This document shows positions 16,396-25,173 of a DNA stretch of 64,000 bases, one piece after another; the stretch's first letter is position 1; each line of letters begins with the position of its first letter. A model generated the notes under the pieces. The model made no database searches. It was not told the origin of the DNA and saw nothing but the letters and a program-made list of their open reading frames with translations. Source of the stretch: WLND01 sp040398845 (GTDB taxonomy: Bacteria > Actinomycetota > Actinomycetes > S36-B12); NCBI GenBank assembly GCA_040398845.1, contig JBBATH010000003.1, forward strand, positions 62,001 to 126,000, written 5' to 3'. The position numbers and the translations under genes were made by a program.

Positions 16396-18392
16396 GCGAG
16401 ACGGCGAACGAGGGCGGTTCGTCGAACCTGCTGGAGCGGGCCAAGGCGCTTCTGCGTAGGCGCGGCGTGCTCATCGTGCTCGTCCTCCTCGCGTGGGTCG
16501 CCCTCGGAGCGGTGCTCAAGGGCGTGAACACGCTCGCGCTTCCCACCTCGGAGAACACCCCGTTCACGTCGGTCCTGCGCGAGGCTGCGGCCTCGATCCG
16601 CGGCAATCGCACCGAGAGCCCGGCATTCATCTACTTCTTCAACCCGATCAGGGCCTTCGTAGAGACGTTCATCGACCTCATCCGATCGATCATCTCCCTG
16701 CCGTCCGGCGATGACATCATCCCGGCCGTCGGCTGGCTCGGTGTCGTCGCGATCATCGGCCTCGTTGTCTTGGCGACGTCGACCTGGCGGACGTCGCTCC
16801 TTGCCATGGCCCTGTTGTTCCTGTGTGGCGTCCTAGGAATGTGGACCTTCACCATGGACACCCTCGCCATGACCCTCGGCGCGGTTGCGCTGTCGTTGGC
16901 GATCGGACTACCCCTCGGAGTCTGGGCGGGACTGTCGGATCGGGTGCTCGCGTTCCTGCGCCCTGGACTTGATCTTGCGCAGATCCTTCCAACCCTCGTC
17001 TATCTCGCGCCGCTCGCGCTCTTCTTCCTCATCGGTACGGCTGCCGCAACCATCGCAACGATGATCTACAGCATTCCGATCGCGATTCGCATCACCTCGC
17101 ATGCGATTCGTAACCTGAACGCAGGGCCAATCGAGGCCGCGACCTCGATGGGCTCCACCCGCTGGCAGTTGCTCACGAAGGTGCAACTGCCGATGGCCAA
17201 ACGCACGATCGCGCTCGGCGTCAACCAGACGATGATGGCTGCGCTGTCATTCGTCGTCATCGCGGCGCTCATTGGGGCACCCGGTCTCGGGAAGCCCGTC
17301 GTCGCGGCCCTCATCATCCGCGACGTCGGGGATGGCGTTGTGGCAGGCCTTGCCGTCGTATTCCTTGCGATTATGCTCGACAGGGCGACGACAGCGGCCG
17401 TGGTTCGAACCGGAAATTTCGTTCACGAATCCGGTGCCGTGCGCACCCGTCGCAGGATCGGCCTCGGGGGGGCATTCATCGGCGCCGTTGTGGCGGTTGT
17501 GCTGTCTCGCTACGAACTGTGGGCCGCAGTCTTCCCCGAGCAACTCATCGTTGGCGAAACCATCTCAAGTGCGACGAGTGCCGCTGCGGAGTGGATCACG
17601 ACGAACCTCTATTTCCTCACGACCGGCTTCCGCGAGGTGGTGACGGTCGGGTTCCTCAACCCCCTTGAGTCGCTGCTGGCGAATACTCCTTGGTACGTCA
17701 CGATCATCGCGATCTCACTCATCGGAGCCCTCATCGGTGGCCGGAAGGCCGCGGCCATCGCACTCGTCCTCCTCGGCATCATCGTCCTCACCGGCCTGTG
17801 GAACGACACGATGGTGACCTTGGCGCAGGTGCTCATCGCGACCGTGATCGTCATGCTTGTCGGGGTCGTTACCGGAGTCCTCGTCGGTCGCAGCGAGCGG
17901 GTTGAGCGAATCATGAAACCGGTCCTCGACGCTGGCCAGACCCTCCCAGCATTTGTCTACCTCGTGCCGGTGCTGGCGCTCTTCGGTCCGACTCGATTTG
18001 CGGCAATCGCCTGCGGGTTCTTCTATGCGGCGCCTATCGTCGTGCGCGTGGTGGCCGATGGAGTGCGTGATGTGCCGTCAAGCATGGTTGAGGCAGCGAC
18101 GGCGGCAGGATCGACGAAGATGCAGATCATTACAAAGGTGCAGTTGCCCGCGTCCAAGCGCTCGCTCATGCTCGGCGCGAATCAGGGCCTCATCTTCGTG
18201 CTGGCGGTCGTCGTCATCGGCGGCTTTGTCGGGGCTGGTGGCCTTGGCTATCTCGTTATCGTCGGTCAGTCGAAACCGGAACTGCAGGGAAAGAGCCTCG
18301 CGGCCGGCTTCGCCATCTTGCTCCTCGGCGTCGTGCTCGACCGCATGGCCCAGGCGGGTGCCGAGAGCCGACGTCAATATGGTGCCACATGA
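16392..18392 (+). CDS. proW: Glycine betaine ABC transporter permease with two fused ProW domains
   Basis: A 666-residue integral membrane protein that contains two complete ProW-type permease domains in one chain. Each has its own ATPase-contact (EAA) loop: EAATSMGSTRWQLLTKVQLP in the first half and EAATAAGSTKMQIITKVQLP in the second. A linker with extra membrane helices (around residues 345-480) joins them. Ordinary ProW proteins are about half this length and act as homodimers, so this is a covalent pseudo-dimer. The GTG start overlaps the ATPase stop; the binding-protein gene follows after 94 bases. Confidence 0.92.
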   Translation: MSETANEGGSSNLLERAKALLRRRGVLIVLVLLAWVALGAVLKGVNTLALPTSENTPFTSVLREAAASIRGNRTESPAFIYFFNPIRAFVETFIDLIRSIISLPSGDDIIPAVGWLGVVAIIGLVVLATSTWRTSLLAMALLFLCGVLGMWTFTMDTLAMTLGAVALSLAIGLPLGVWAGLSDRVLAFLRPGLDLAQILPTLVYLAPLALFFLIGTAAATIATMIYSIPIAIRITSHAIRNLNAGPIEAATSMGSTRWQLLTKVQLPMAKRTIALGVNQTMMAALSFVVIAALIGAPGLGKPVVAALIIRDVGDGVVAGLAVVFLAIMLDRATTAAVVRTGNFVHESGAVRTRRRIGLGGAFIGAVVAVVLSRYELWAAVFPEQLIVGETISSATSAAAEWITTNLYFLTTGFREVVTVGFLNPLESLLANTPWYVTIIAISLIGALIGGRKAAAIALVLLGIIVLTGLWNDTMVTLAQVLIATVIVMLVGVVTGVLVGRSERVERIMKPVLDAGQTLPAFVYLVPVLALFGPTRFAAIACGFFYAAPIVVRVVADGVRDVPSSMVEAATAAGSTKMQIITKVQLPASKRSLMLGANQGLIFVLAVVVIGGFVGAGGLGYLVIVGQSKPELQGKSLAAGFAILLLGVVLDRMAQAGAESRRQYGAT

Positions 18393-18423
18393 CCCCGCGG
18401 CGGGGGCCGAAGGTTTTCGGGCC
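18391..18423 (+). promoter_or_regulatory. Intercistronic hairpins between permease and binding-protein genes
   Basis: The stop of the permease gene is followed by a GC-rich fold (CCCCGCGGCGGGG) and an imperfect hairpin (GGCCGAAGGTTTTCGGGCC). Hairpins in this position often stabilise or separately tune binding-protein mRNA, which is normally made in excess over the permease. This is inference from position and sequence only. Confidence 0.4.
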
Positions 18424-18486
18424 GAGCGTTGACCGGCGTCGAAATGGACCACCATCGGGTGGTCGATTCGTTCGAGAGGAATGCAG

Positions 18487-19497
18487 ATGAAGAAACTCGC
18501 AACACGGCAATTCGGTATCGTCTCGGTAATCGCCGCTGCAGGGCTCATGCTCGCCGCGTGCGGTGGGGGCGTGAACAGCTCAGAGAGCTCGGCCGCTGCT
18601 CCCGCAGCGTCGACGGCCGCCTCGGCAGCCGCATCTGAGGCAGCGCCCGCTGCGGCGGACTGCGGTGACTGGGGCGTGGCAATGCACGCATGGGTCGGGT
18701 ACACGGCATCGGCGCAGGTACTCACCAACGTCGCGGAGTCACTGGGCTGCAACATCACCCAGACAACCCTTGACGAGGCAGGCGTCACTTACGACGCGAT
18801 GGAGGCCGGTTCGGTCGACGTCATCGTTGAGGACTGGGGCGGAGGACGCTGGCAGGAATGGGTCGATCGCGGGGCCATCCAGGAGGTCGGCTCGAACGGC
18901 AACGTCGGCCTCATCGGAATGTTCGTACCGGCGTGGATGGCCGAGGAGTACCCGGACATTACGGACGGTGCCAACCTGAACAAGTACGCAGACCTGTTCA
19001 AGAACTCGGAGTCGGGCGACAAGGGCGCTTGGTACGAGGGCCCTCCCGGCTACACGACCATCGGTGAGAAGCTCATCGCCGCGAATGACCTGAACTACAA
19101 GATCATCAGCACCGGCTCGGAGGCGGCGCTCATCGAACTGTTCTCCGCAGCGGCCAAGAACAAGACTCCGGCCCTTGGATACTTCTACGAGCCGCAGAAC
19201 TTCCTCGCGAAGGTGCCGTTGGCGCGGGTTAACTTCCCGGCCAATGACTGGACCGATGCGGAGAAGGCCAGCGGTTTGACGGACTACCCCGAGACCCAGT
19301 TGCAGAAGCTCGCAACGACGAAGCTCGTTGAATCCGGCTCACCATTCGCCTCGCTGCTGAAGAACTTCAGCTGGACCAACGAGGATCAGAACATGGTCGC
19401 CCTCGACATCGAGAGCGGCATGACCCCTGAGGAAGCCGCGCAGAAGTGGATCGACGCCAACAAGGACAAGGTTGACGCTTGGCTCGCTGCAAGCTGA
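18487..19497 (+). CDS. proX: Glycine betaine/choline ABC transporter substrate-binding lipoprotein
   Basis: About 336 residues. I start at ATG 18487 because GAGAGGA sits about six bases upstream; an ATG two codons earlier has no spacing. The signal ends in lipobox LAAC (Cys25) with an Ala/Ser-rich linker. The mature part is an OpuAC-type binding protein with YTASAQVLTNVAESLGC, MEAGSVDVIVEDWGGGRW and WYEGPPGYTTIGEKL; its several Trp and Tyr residues could form the aromatic cage for a quaternary ammonium ligand. It is the last gene of the island operon, followed by a strong hairpin. Confidence 0.92.
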   Translation: MKKLATRQFGIVSVIAAAGLMLAACGGGVNSSESSAAAPAASTAASAAASEAAPAAADCGDWGVAMHAWVGYTASAQVLTNVAESLGCNITQTTLDEAGVTYDAMEAGSVDVIVEDWGGGRWQEWVDRGAIQEVGSNGNVGLIGMFVPAWMAEEYPDITDGANLNKYADLFKNSESGDKGAWYEGPPGYTTIGEKLIAANDLNYKIISTGSEAALIELFSAAAKNKTPALGYFYEPQNFLAKVPLARVNFPANDWTDAEKASGLTDYPETQLQKLATTKLVESGSPFASLLKNFSWTNEDQNMVALDIESGMTPEEAAQKWIDANKDKVDAWLAAS

Positions 19498-19513
19498 TCG
19501 CGTTCGCTTTCGA

Positions 19514-19549
19514 GCGGAGAGGCACGGGCTGTTGCTCGTGCCCCTCCGC
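19514..19549 (+). terminator. Hairpin terminator after the betaine transporter operon
   Basis: A 12-pair stem with one mismatch: GCGGAGAGGCACG pairs with CGTGCCCCTCCGC around a ten-base loop. It begins 17 bases after the binding-protein stop codon. There is no clear T-run, as is common in actinobacterial terminators. Confidence 0.75.
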
Positions 19550-19638
19550 CGGTGAGTGGGCTCAACACCGTGATCGCGGGTCAGCTTGTGGACGAGCGTT
19601 TGGGAACATGGTGGTCGTCATGGCACGCTTGACCCCAC

Positions 19639-21078
19639 ATGGATACTGACGATCACGGCACCGATGAACAGGGCGCCACTGGAGTCCGGCCCTTTGTCGA
19701 CATCGTCGGCAACTCGGGTGATCAAGACCTCGCCGATCGACACGCCCTTCGACGTGTTGCCGGATTGGGCACCGAACTCGAGGATGTCTCCGAGGTCGAG
19801 TACCGGCAGGTGCGCCTTGAGCGGGTCGTGCTGGCCGGAGTCTGGACGAGTGGCACAGTTCGCGATGCCGATCGCAGCCTTGCCGAACTAGCGCTCCTAG
19901 CCGAGACCGCGGGGTCGCTCGTCCTCGACGGCGTGATCCAGCGCCGCGACACCCCCGATCCTGCGACCTACCTAGGTTCGGGCAAAACTCAGGAGTTGCG
20001 TGACATCGTCGTCGCGACGGGAGCTGACACCGTCATCTGCGATGGCGAGCTCACTCCCGGCCAGCTGCGAAAACTCGAGGAGATCCTCAAGGTGAAGGTC
20101 GTTGACCGAACCTGGCTCATCCTCGACATTTTTGCCCAACACGCGCGCAGTCGGGAGGGCAAGGCCCAGGTGAGCCTTGCGCAGATGCAATACCTGCTGC
20201 CCCGACTTCGAGGCTGGGGAGAGTCGCTCTCTAGGCAGGCGGGCGGGCGGGCCGGGGGCCAGACTGGCGGAGTCGGCACCCGTGGACCGGGCGAGACGAA
20301 GATCGAGACCGATCGACGGAGAATCCGCACACAGATGTCCAAGCTCCGCCGGGAGCTCAAGGAAATGGAGAAGTCGCGCACCACCCAGCGCGCGGCTCGG
20401 CATAGAGCAGGGGTTCCTGCTGTTGCCATCGCGGGGTATACGAACGCAGGCAAGTCCAGCCTGCTCAATCGGCTGACGGGCGCGGGGGTGCTCGTCGAGA
20501 ACGCGCTCTTCGCGACCTTGGACCCCACCGTCCGAAAGACGAAGACTCTTGGTGGCCGCGAGTTCACCCTCGCCGACACCGTCGGTTTTGTGCGACACCT
20601 CCCGCATCAGCTCATCGAGGCCTTTCGATCGACCCTTGAGGAGGTGAGGGATGCCGATCTCATCCTGCACATCGTCGACGGAAGCGATGACGCTCCCGAG
20701 GAGCAGATGGCGGCGGTTCGTGAGGTGCTCAATGAGATCGGCGCTGGAGGAGTCCCTGAGCTCGTCGTGATCAACAAGTGCGACATCGCCGACGCGGATC
20801 GCATCACCACGCTGCTGCGACGTGAGCCGCACGCCGTCGTCATCTCCGCCATGACGGGCGAGGGAATCGATGAGCTACTCCTCGCCATCGAGGCGGATCT
20901 GCCTCACCTGATGGAGAAGATCAACATCCTTCTTCCCTACAGTCGCGGTGACCTGCTCTCTCGGGTCCACAGCCAAGGCGATGTCATCGCTATGGAGCAC
21001 GAGGAGGGCGGTACGCGGCTGAGCGCGCGAGTGCCGCAAGCCCTCGCGGGCGAACTCATGCAGGCCTGCGGTGACTGA
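19639..21078 (+). CDS. hflX: GTPase HflX
   Basis: A 479-residue ribosome-associated GTPase. The N-terminal HflX domain includes DPATYLGSGKTQELRD and the Gly-rich GGRAGGQTGGVGTRGPGETK segment. The G domain carries G1 GYTNAGKSSL near residue 266, G3 DTVGFVRHLP and G4 INKCD. HflX acts on stalled or hibernating ribosomes. It overlaps the following helicase gene by eight bases, a pairing seen in other actinobacteria. Confidence 0.95.
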   Translation: MDTDDHGTDEQGATGVRPFVDIVGNSGDQDLADRHALRRVAGLGTELEDVSEVEYRQVRLERVVLAGVWTSGTVRDADRSLAELALLAETAGSLVLDGVIQRRDTPDPATYLGSGKTQELRDIVVATGADTVICDGELTPGQLRKLEEILKVKVVDRTWLILDIFAQHARSREGKAQVSLAQMQYLLPRLRGWGESLSRQAGGRAGGQTGGVGTRGPGETKIETDRRRIRTQMSKLRRELKEMEKSRTTQRAARHRAGVPAVAIAGYTNAGKSSLLNRLTGAGVLVENALFATLDPTVRKTKTLGGREFTLADTVGFVRHLPHQLIEAFRSTLEEVRDADLILHIVDGSDDAPEEQMAAVREVLNEIGAGGVPELVVINKCDIADADRITTLLRREPHAVVISAMTGEGIDELLLAIEADLPHLMEKINILLPYSRGDLLSRVHSQGDVIAMEHEEGGTRLSARVPQALAGELMQACGD

Positions 21079-23044
21079 GGAGGCGACCGCGGTCGACACT
21101 GCACTCGAAGCGGTTGTGGCAGAGCTCGGTGGTGAGCGGCGTGAGGGCCAGCACGTCATGGCGAATGCTGTGAGTGATGCCATGACTGGCGATGCGCACG
21201 TAATCGTCCAAGCGGGCACCGGAACCGGGAAATCACTTGGCTACCTCGTTCCCGCTGCGATCCATGCCGTGACCGAGAACAAGGCGGTTATTGTCGCGAC
21301 CGCCACCCTCGCCCTCCAAAAGCAGCTCGTCGACCGCGACCTGCCGCGCATGGCGCAGGCGCTGAGTCCGTCACTCCCGAGGCCTGTCACCTTTGCCGTG
21401 CTCAAGGGGCGCAACAACTACATCTGCCTGCAGAAGCTGCACGGCTCAATTCCGGACGATGAATCCGACGCCCTCTTCACGACCCAGCGCAGTGCCCTGG
21501 GTGAACAGGTGGTGGCGGTGCGTGAGTGGGCTGAGCAGTCTGACACCGGCGACCGCGACGACTACCCGGATGACATCGACCCTCGGGTCTGGCGATCGCT
21601 TTCGGTAGGTCGGCGCGAGTGCGTGGGCGAGAGCCGCTGTTCGTTTGGCGAGGAGTGCTTCACAGTGAAGCGGCGCCTGCAGGCCCAGGAGGCCGACATC
21701 GTTGTGACGAACCATGCGATGCTCGCGATTGATGCCCTTGAGGGCATTCCCGTCCTCCCCGAGCACTGCGCGGTCATCATCGACGAGGGTCACGAACTGG
21801 TCGATCGTGCCACTGCCGCTGTGACGAGCGAACTGAACGTGCCGATGATCGAGAAGGCGCTGAGTCGAAGCCGCAAGCATGTCGACTCGCGCACCCACGA
21901 GATGCTCCAGGAGGCGGCGGAGGATTTTGACGACTGCCTGCGTGCGACAGCCGAGAGCCTGTCGGGGCCAACCCAGCTCAAGCCGGTTGGCGGTGACATC
22001 ACGTTGGCGCTCACCGTGATCCGCGATGCCTGCCATCAGGCGATCACTGAAATCAACGCGGACAAGGAGGGTAAGGATCCTGACTCCCTCGCTGCCAAGC
22101 AGCACGCCCGAGGGGCGATCGAGGAGGTCCATGACACCGCTGGTGCGCTGCTTGCCGGAAACGAGTTCGACGTCGTGTGGCTAGATCCGGGGGAGGGCCG
22201 GTCGCCGAGCTTGAAGCTGGCGCCCCTCTCGGTGGCGGGCCTGCTTCGTGAGGCCCTGTTCAGCAAGTCACCAGTCGTCATAACGAGCGCGACCCTCACC
22301 GTTGGCGGTGGTTTCGATTCGCTCGTCGCAAGCTTGGGCCTCACGGGCGAGCAGGTCACCACGATGGACGTCGGATCCCCGTTCGACCATGCCAAGCAGG
22401 GGATCCTCTACGTCGCGAGGGACCTGCCTGCGCCTGGCCGGGACGGCGTCGCCATGGAGGCCCTCGACGAGCTAGCGGAGTTGATTGAGGCGGCCGGTGG
22501 GCGGACCCTCGCACTGTTCAGCAGTTGGCGAGGAGTGGATCGTGCGGCGGAGTACCTGCGGGTGCGCCTTGACGCGGGGCGCTTTCCGCTGCTCGTCCAA
22601 AAGAAGGGCGACTCAGTCGGGTCGCTCGTGCAGCGGTTCGCCGACGATCATCCGTCGACACTCCTTGGAACCGTGTCACTGTGGCAGGGTGTCGACGTAC
22701 CAGGGGAGTCGTGCATCCAAGTCGTCATTGATCGCATTCCTTTCCCACGGCCCGATGATCCGCTCCTGAGTGCCCGACAGCGGGCGGTCGACGAAGCCGG
22801 CGGTTCGGGCTTCCGGTCGATTTCCGTGCCGAAGGCAGGCTTGCTTCTGGCACAGGGAGCGGGGCGGCTCATCCGCGGGGCTGGTGATCGAGGAGTGGTG
22901 TCGATTCTGGACTCGAGGCTGGCGACCGCTGGTTATGGCCGGGCACTTCGCGCGAGCCTGCCACCCTTTTGGTACACGACCGACCGCGCCACTGTGCTCA
23001 CCTCGTTGACCCGACTCCGTGATGAACTCGACTCGGTCGACTGA
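21071..23044 (+). CDS. ATP-dependent DNA helicase, DinG/XPD-like
   Basis: A 657-residue superfamily 2 helicase from GTG 21071. It has Walker A QAGTGTGKSLGYLVPA, a likely [4Fe-4S] domain formed by the Cys residues of NNYICLQK, RRECVGESRC and GEECF, then TNHAMLA, DEGH (motif II) and a C-terminal GAGRLIRG (motif VI). Such helicases unwind 5'-overhang or R-loop structures during repair. Overlap with hflX suggests cotranscription. Assignment to DinG rather than another XPD-like subgroup rests on length and motif order. Confidence 0.88.
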   Translation: MTEEATAVDTALEAVVAELGGERREGQHVMANAVSDAMTGDAHVIVQAGTGTGKSLGYLVPAAIHAVTENKAVIVATATLALQKQLVDRDLPRMAQALSPSLPRPVTFAVLKGRNNYICLQKLHGSIPDDESDALFTTQRSALGEQVVAVREWAEQSDTGDRDDYPDDIDPRVWRSLSVGRRECVGESRCSFGEECFTVKRRLQAQEADIVVTNHAMLAIDALEGIPVLPEHCAVIIDEGHELVDRATAAVTSELNVPMIEKALSRSRKHVDSRTHEMLQEAAEDFDDCLRATAESLSGPTQLKPVGGDITLALTVIRDACHQAITEINADKEGKDPDSLAAKQHARGAIEEVHDTAGALLAGNEFDVVWLDPGEGRSPSLKLAPLSVAGLLREALFSKSPVVITSATLTVGGGFDSLVASLGLTGEQVTTMDVGSPFDHAKQGILYVARDLPAPGRDGVAMEALDELAELIEAAGGRTLALFSSWRGVDRAAEYLRVRLDAGRFPLLVQKKGDSVGSLVQRFADDHPSTLLGTVSLWQGVDVPGESCIQVVIDRIPFPRPDDPLLSARQRAVDEAGGSGFRSISVPKAGLLLAQGAGRLIRGAGDRGVVSILDSRLATAGYGRALRASLPPFWYTTDRATVLTSLTRLRDELDSVD

Positions 23045-23085
23045 CCGAGGAAGCGGCGTGAAGGCTCGCATGGAAGTATTGACGC

Positions 23086-24126
23086 ATGTCGAACGTTACG
23101 TACGCCCCCGATCCCGCACGCTATGACGGCCGGATGCCCTACCGTCGCACCGGACGTAGCGGGCTTCGGTTGCCGATGGTGTCGTTGGGCTTCTGGCACA
23201 ACTTCGGTGATGACAAGCCGCTGGAGTCGCAGCGGGCAATCATGCGGCGTGCATTCGATCTCGGCATCACCCATTTTGACCTCGCGAACAACTACGGCCC
23301 GCCCGCCGGTTCGGCGGAGATCAACGTCGGGCGAATTCTCCGGGAAGACTTCGCTGGCCTCCGTGACGAACTCGTGATCTCGAGCAAGGCTGGCTGGGAC
23401 ATGTGGCCGGGCCCGTATGGCGATCTCGGCTCACGCAAGTACCTACTCGCGAGCTTGGACCAAAGTCTTGACCGGCTGGGCCTCGATTACGTCGATATCT
23501 TCTACCACCACCGACCCGACCCCGACACACCGATCGAAGAATCGATGAGCGCCTTGCACACAGCCGTGCAGCAAGGCAAGGCGCTCTACGCGGGTATTTC
23601 GTCCTACTCGCCGAGCCGCACCCTGGAGGCTGCACGGATCCTTCGGGAGATGGGGACGCCACTCCTCATCCACCAGCCCTCGTACTCAATGTTCAATCGA
23701 TGGATCGAATCCGGGCTGCTTGCTGCGCTCGAGGAGGTAGGTGCGGGCTGTATCACCTTTAGTCCGCTGGCCCAGGGATTGCTCACCGACCGATATCTCG
23801 ACGGAGTGCCCACGGACTCGCGTGCGGCTGCGGGAAAGAGCCTGTTCGACGCTCACTTGGCCGAGGAGAATATCGAGCGAGTTCGTGCGTTGGCCGCTCT
23901 GGCCGCACGGCGTGGGCAGACGCTGGCTCAAATGGCCGTGTCGTGGACGCTTCGTGATCCTCGAGTGACGACCACATTGCTCGGTGCGAGCAGTGTTCGC
24001 CAGCTCGAGGAAACGGCTGCTGCGGTGCATGCGGTCGAGTTCACCGACGAGGAAATCGCTGAGATCGATAGGTACGCGGTTGAGGCCGACATCAACCTTT
24101 GGGCCGCGCAGTCGCTCATTCCCTGA
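23086..24126 (+). CDS. Aldo/keto reductase (YghZ-like)
   Basis: A 346-residue NADPH-dependent reductase barrel. The catalytic Asp and Tyr are in ITHFDLANNYGPP, the Lys in VISSKAGWDMWPGPYG and the His in IFYHHRPDPDTP. The PGPYGDLGSRKY insertion is typical of the AKR14 (YghZ, L-glyceraldehyde-3-phosphate reductase) group. It starts 41 bases after the helicase and runs convergently into lexA. The natural substrate may be methylglyoxal or a related aldehyde. Confidence 0.9.
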   Translation: MSNVTYAPDPARYDGRMPYRRTGRSGLRLPMVSLGFWHNFGDDKPLESQRAIMRRAFDLGITHFDLANNYGPPAGSAEINVGRILREDFAGLRDELVISSKAGWDMWPGPYGDLGSRKYLLASLDQSLDRLGLDYVDIFYHHRPDPDTPIEESMSALHTAVQQGKALYAGISSYSPSRTLEAARILREMGTPLLIHQPSYSMFNRWIESGLLAALEEVGAGCITFSPLAQGLLTDRYLDGVPTDSRAAAGKSLFDAHLAEENIERVRALAALAARRGQTLAQMAVSWTLRDPRVTTTLLGASSVRQLEETAAAVHAVEFTDEEIAEIDRYAVEADINLWAAQSLIP

Positions 24127-24144
24127 GCTTGGCCAGGCAGCACA

Positions 24145-24852
24145 TCACAGTCGGCGCAAGACGCTCACGACCTTGCCCATGATGGTCGCATCGTCACCAA
24201 GGATCGGGGCGTAGGCGGGATTGTGAGGCATGAGCCAGACGTGCCCGTCGCGCCTCTTGAGGGTCTTCACGGTGGCCTCATCGCCGATGAGAGCCGCGAC
24301 GATGTCCCCGTTGTCGGCGTCGTGTTGTTGACGGACGACGACCCAGTCGCCATCACAGATTGCGGCGTCGATCATCGAGTCACCGACGACTTTGAGCAGG
24401 AACAACTCACCGTCGCCAACAAGCTCGCGCGGAAGCGGGAATACTGCCTCGATCTCCTGCTCCGCCAGGATTGGGCCTCCCGCTGCGATTCGGCCGACGA
24501 GCGGAACGTAGGCGGCTTGCGGACGAGCAAACTCTTCGGCGGGTGAGGCGACCACCCGGATCTGTGGACCAGAGCCTGCGGCGGCCACGTTCTCCGAGAG
24601 ATCAGCGACGACGAGCGCGCGTGGGCGGTTTGGATCACGGCGCAAAAAGCCGAGCTTCACCAGGGTCGTGAGCTGGTGGGACACCGAACTCGGTGATGTA
24701 AGACCGACGCCATCGCCAATTTCGCGGACGCTCGGTGGGTAGCCACGGGTTGCGACCGTATCGCGGATCATTTCGAGGATGGCGCGCTGACGAGGGGTGA
24801 GGCCGGTTTCGTCGGCAGGGCCGTCGGGAAGTTCGGTGACTCGTGCGCTCAC
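24145..24852 (-). CDS. lexA: SOS repressor LexA
   Basis: A 235-residue repressor from GTG 24852 (GAGAGG seven bases upstream). The winged HTH (VREIGDGVGLTSPSSVSHQL) occupies about residues 40-65. The self-cleavage site is the Ala-Gly in VGRIAAGGP, the catalytic Ser is in VVGDSMID and the Lys in EATVKTLKR. LexA represses SOS genes and is cleaved when RecA is activated. Three LexA boxes upstream (25026-25108) would give autoregulation and control of the divergent LysM gene. Confidence 0.97.
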   Translation of the reverse strand: MSARVTELPDGPADETGLTPRQRAILEMIRDTVATRGYPPSVREIGDGVGLTSPSSVSHQLTTLVKLGFLRRDPNRPRALVVADLSENVAAAGSGPQIRVVASPAEEFARPQAAYVPLVGRIAAGGPILAEQEIEAVFPLPRELVGDGELFLLKVVGDSMIDAAICDGDWVVVRQQHDADNGDIVAALIGDEATVKTLKRRDGHVWLMPHNPAYAPILGDDATIMGKVVSVLRRL

Positions 24853-25025
24853 GTGATGGCCTCTCTGATGCTGGTGGTGATGTGGAGGTCTGGCTTCGGT
24901 GGCTGGATCGGGTGGTGACCGAGAAGCGGGGGTGGCTTCTGCGACGGCAAATGTCAGACCTCGTTGTCAGGCTTCCATCAGCGCCGAGCCGCTGGACATA
25001 ACCGTACAGCGACGACACGCCGAAA

Positions 25026-25041
25026 TCAAACATATGTTCGA
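25026..25041. promoter_or_regulatory. lexA: LexA box 1
   Basis: TCAAACATATGTTCGA matches the Gram-positive/actinobacterial SOS box (CGAAC-N4-GTTCG) with one mismatch in the left half. It is the box closest to lexA. Confidence 0.75.
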
Positions 25042-25076
25042 AGGTTCTGGACGTGGCGGCTTATATCTGCTAGAAA

Positions 25077-25092
25077 TCGGACATCTGTTCGA
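25077..25092. promoter_or_regulatory. LexA box 2
   Basis: TCGGACATCTGTTCGA matches the SOS box with one mismatch. It abuts box 3 with no gap, so two LexA dimers could bind side by side. Confidence 0.75.
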
Positions 25093-25108
25093 TCGAACAC
25101 ACGTTCGA
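25093..25108. promoter_or_regulatory. LexA box 3 (perfect palindrome)
   Basis: TCGAACACACGTTCGA has perfect TCGAAC/GTTCGA half-sites. It lies 66 bases upstream of the LysM gene start, a position suited to repression of that promoter. Confidence 0.88.
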
Positions 25109-25173
25109 ACTTCGATAACGCTGCAGGCATCGAAAGAGCTGGTGGCAGGTGATGTGACAAGAAGGGAGTCATC

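Larger units (their letters stand above)
24853..25173. other. lexA / LysM-protein divergent control region
   Basis: This 321-base interval carries no gene. Its right half holds three LexA boxes described separately, all nearer to the LysM gene (66-148 bases) than to lexA (174-256 bases). The left half is GC-rich leader sequence of lexA with no further motif that I recognise. Confidence 0.7.
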
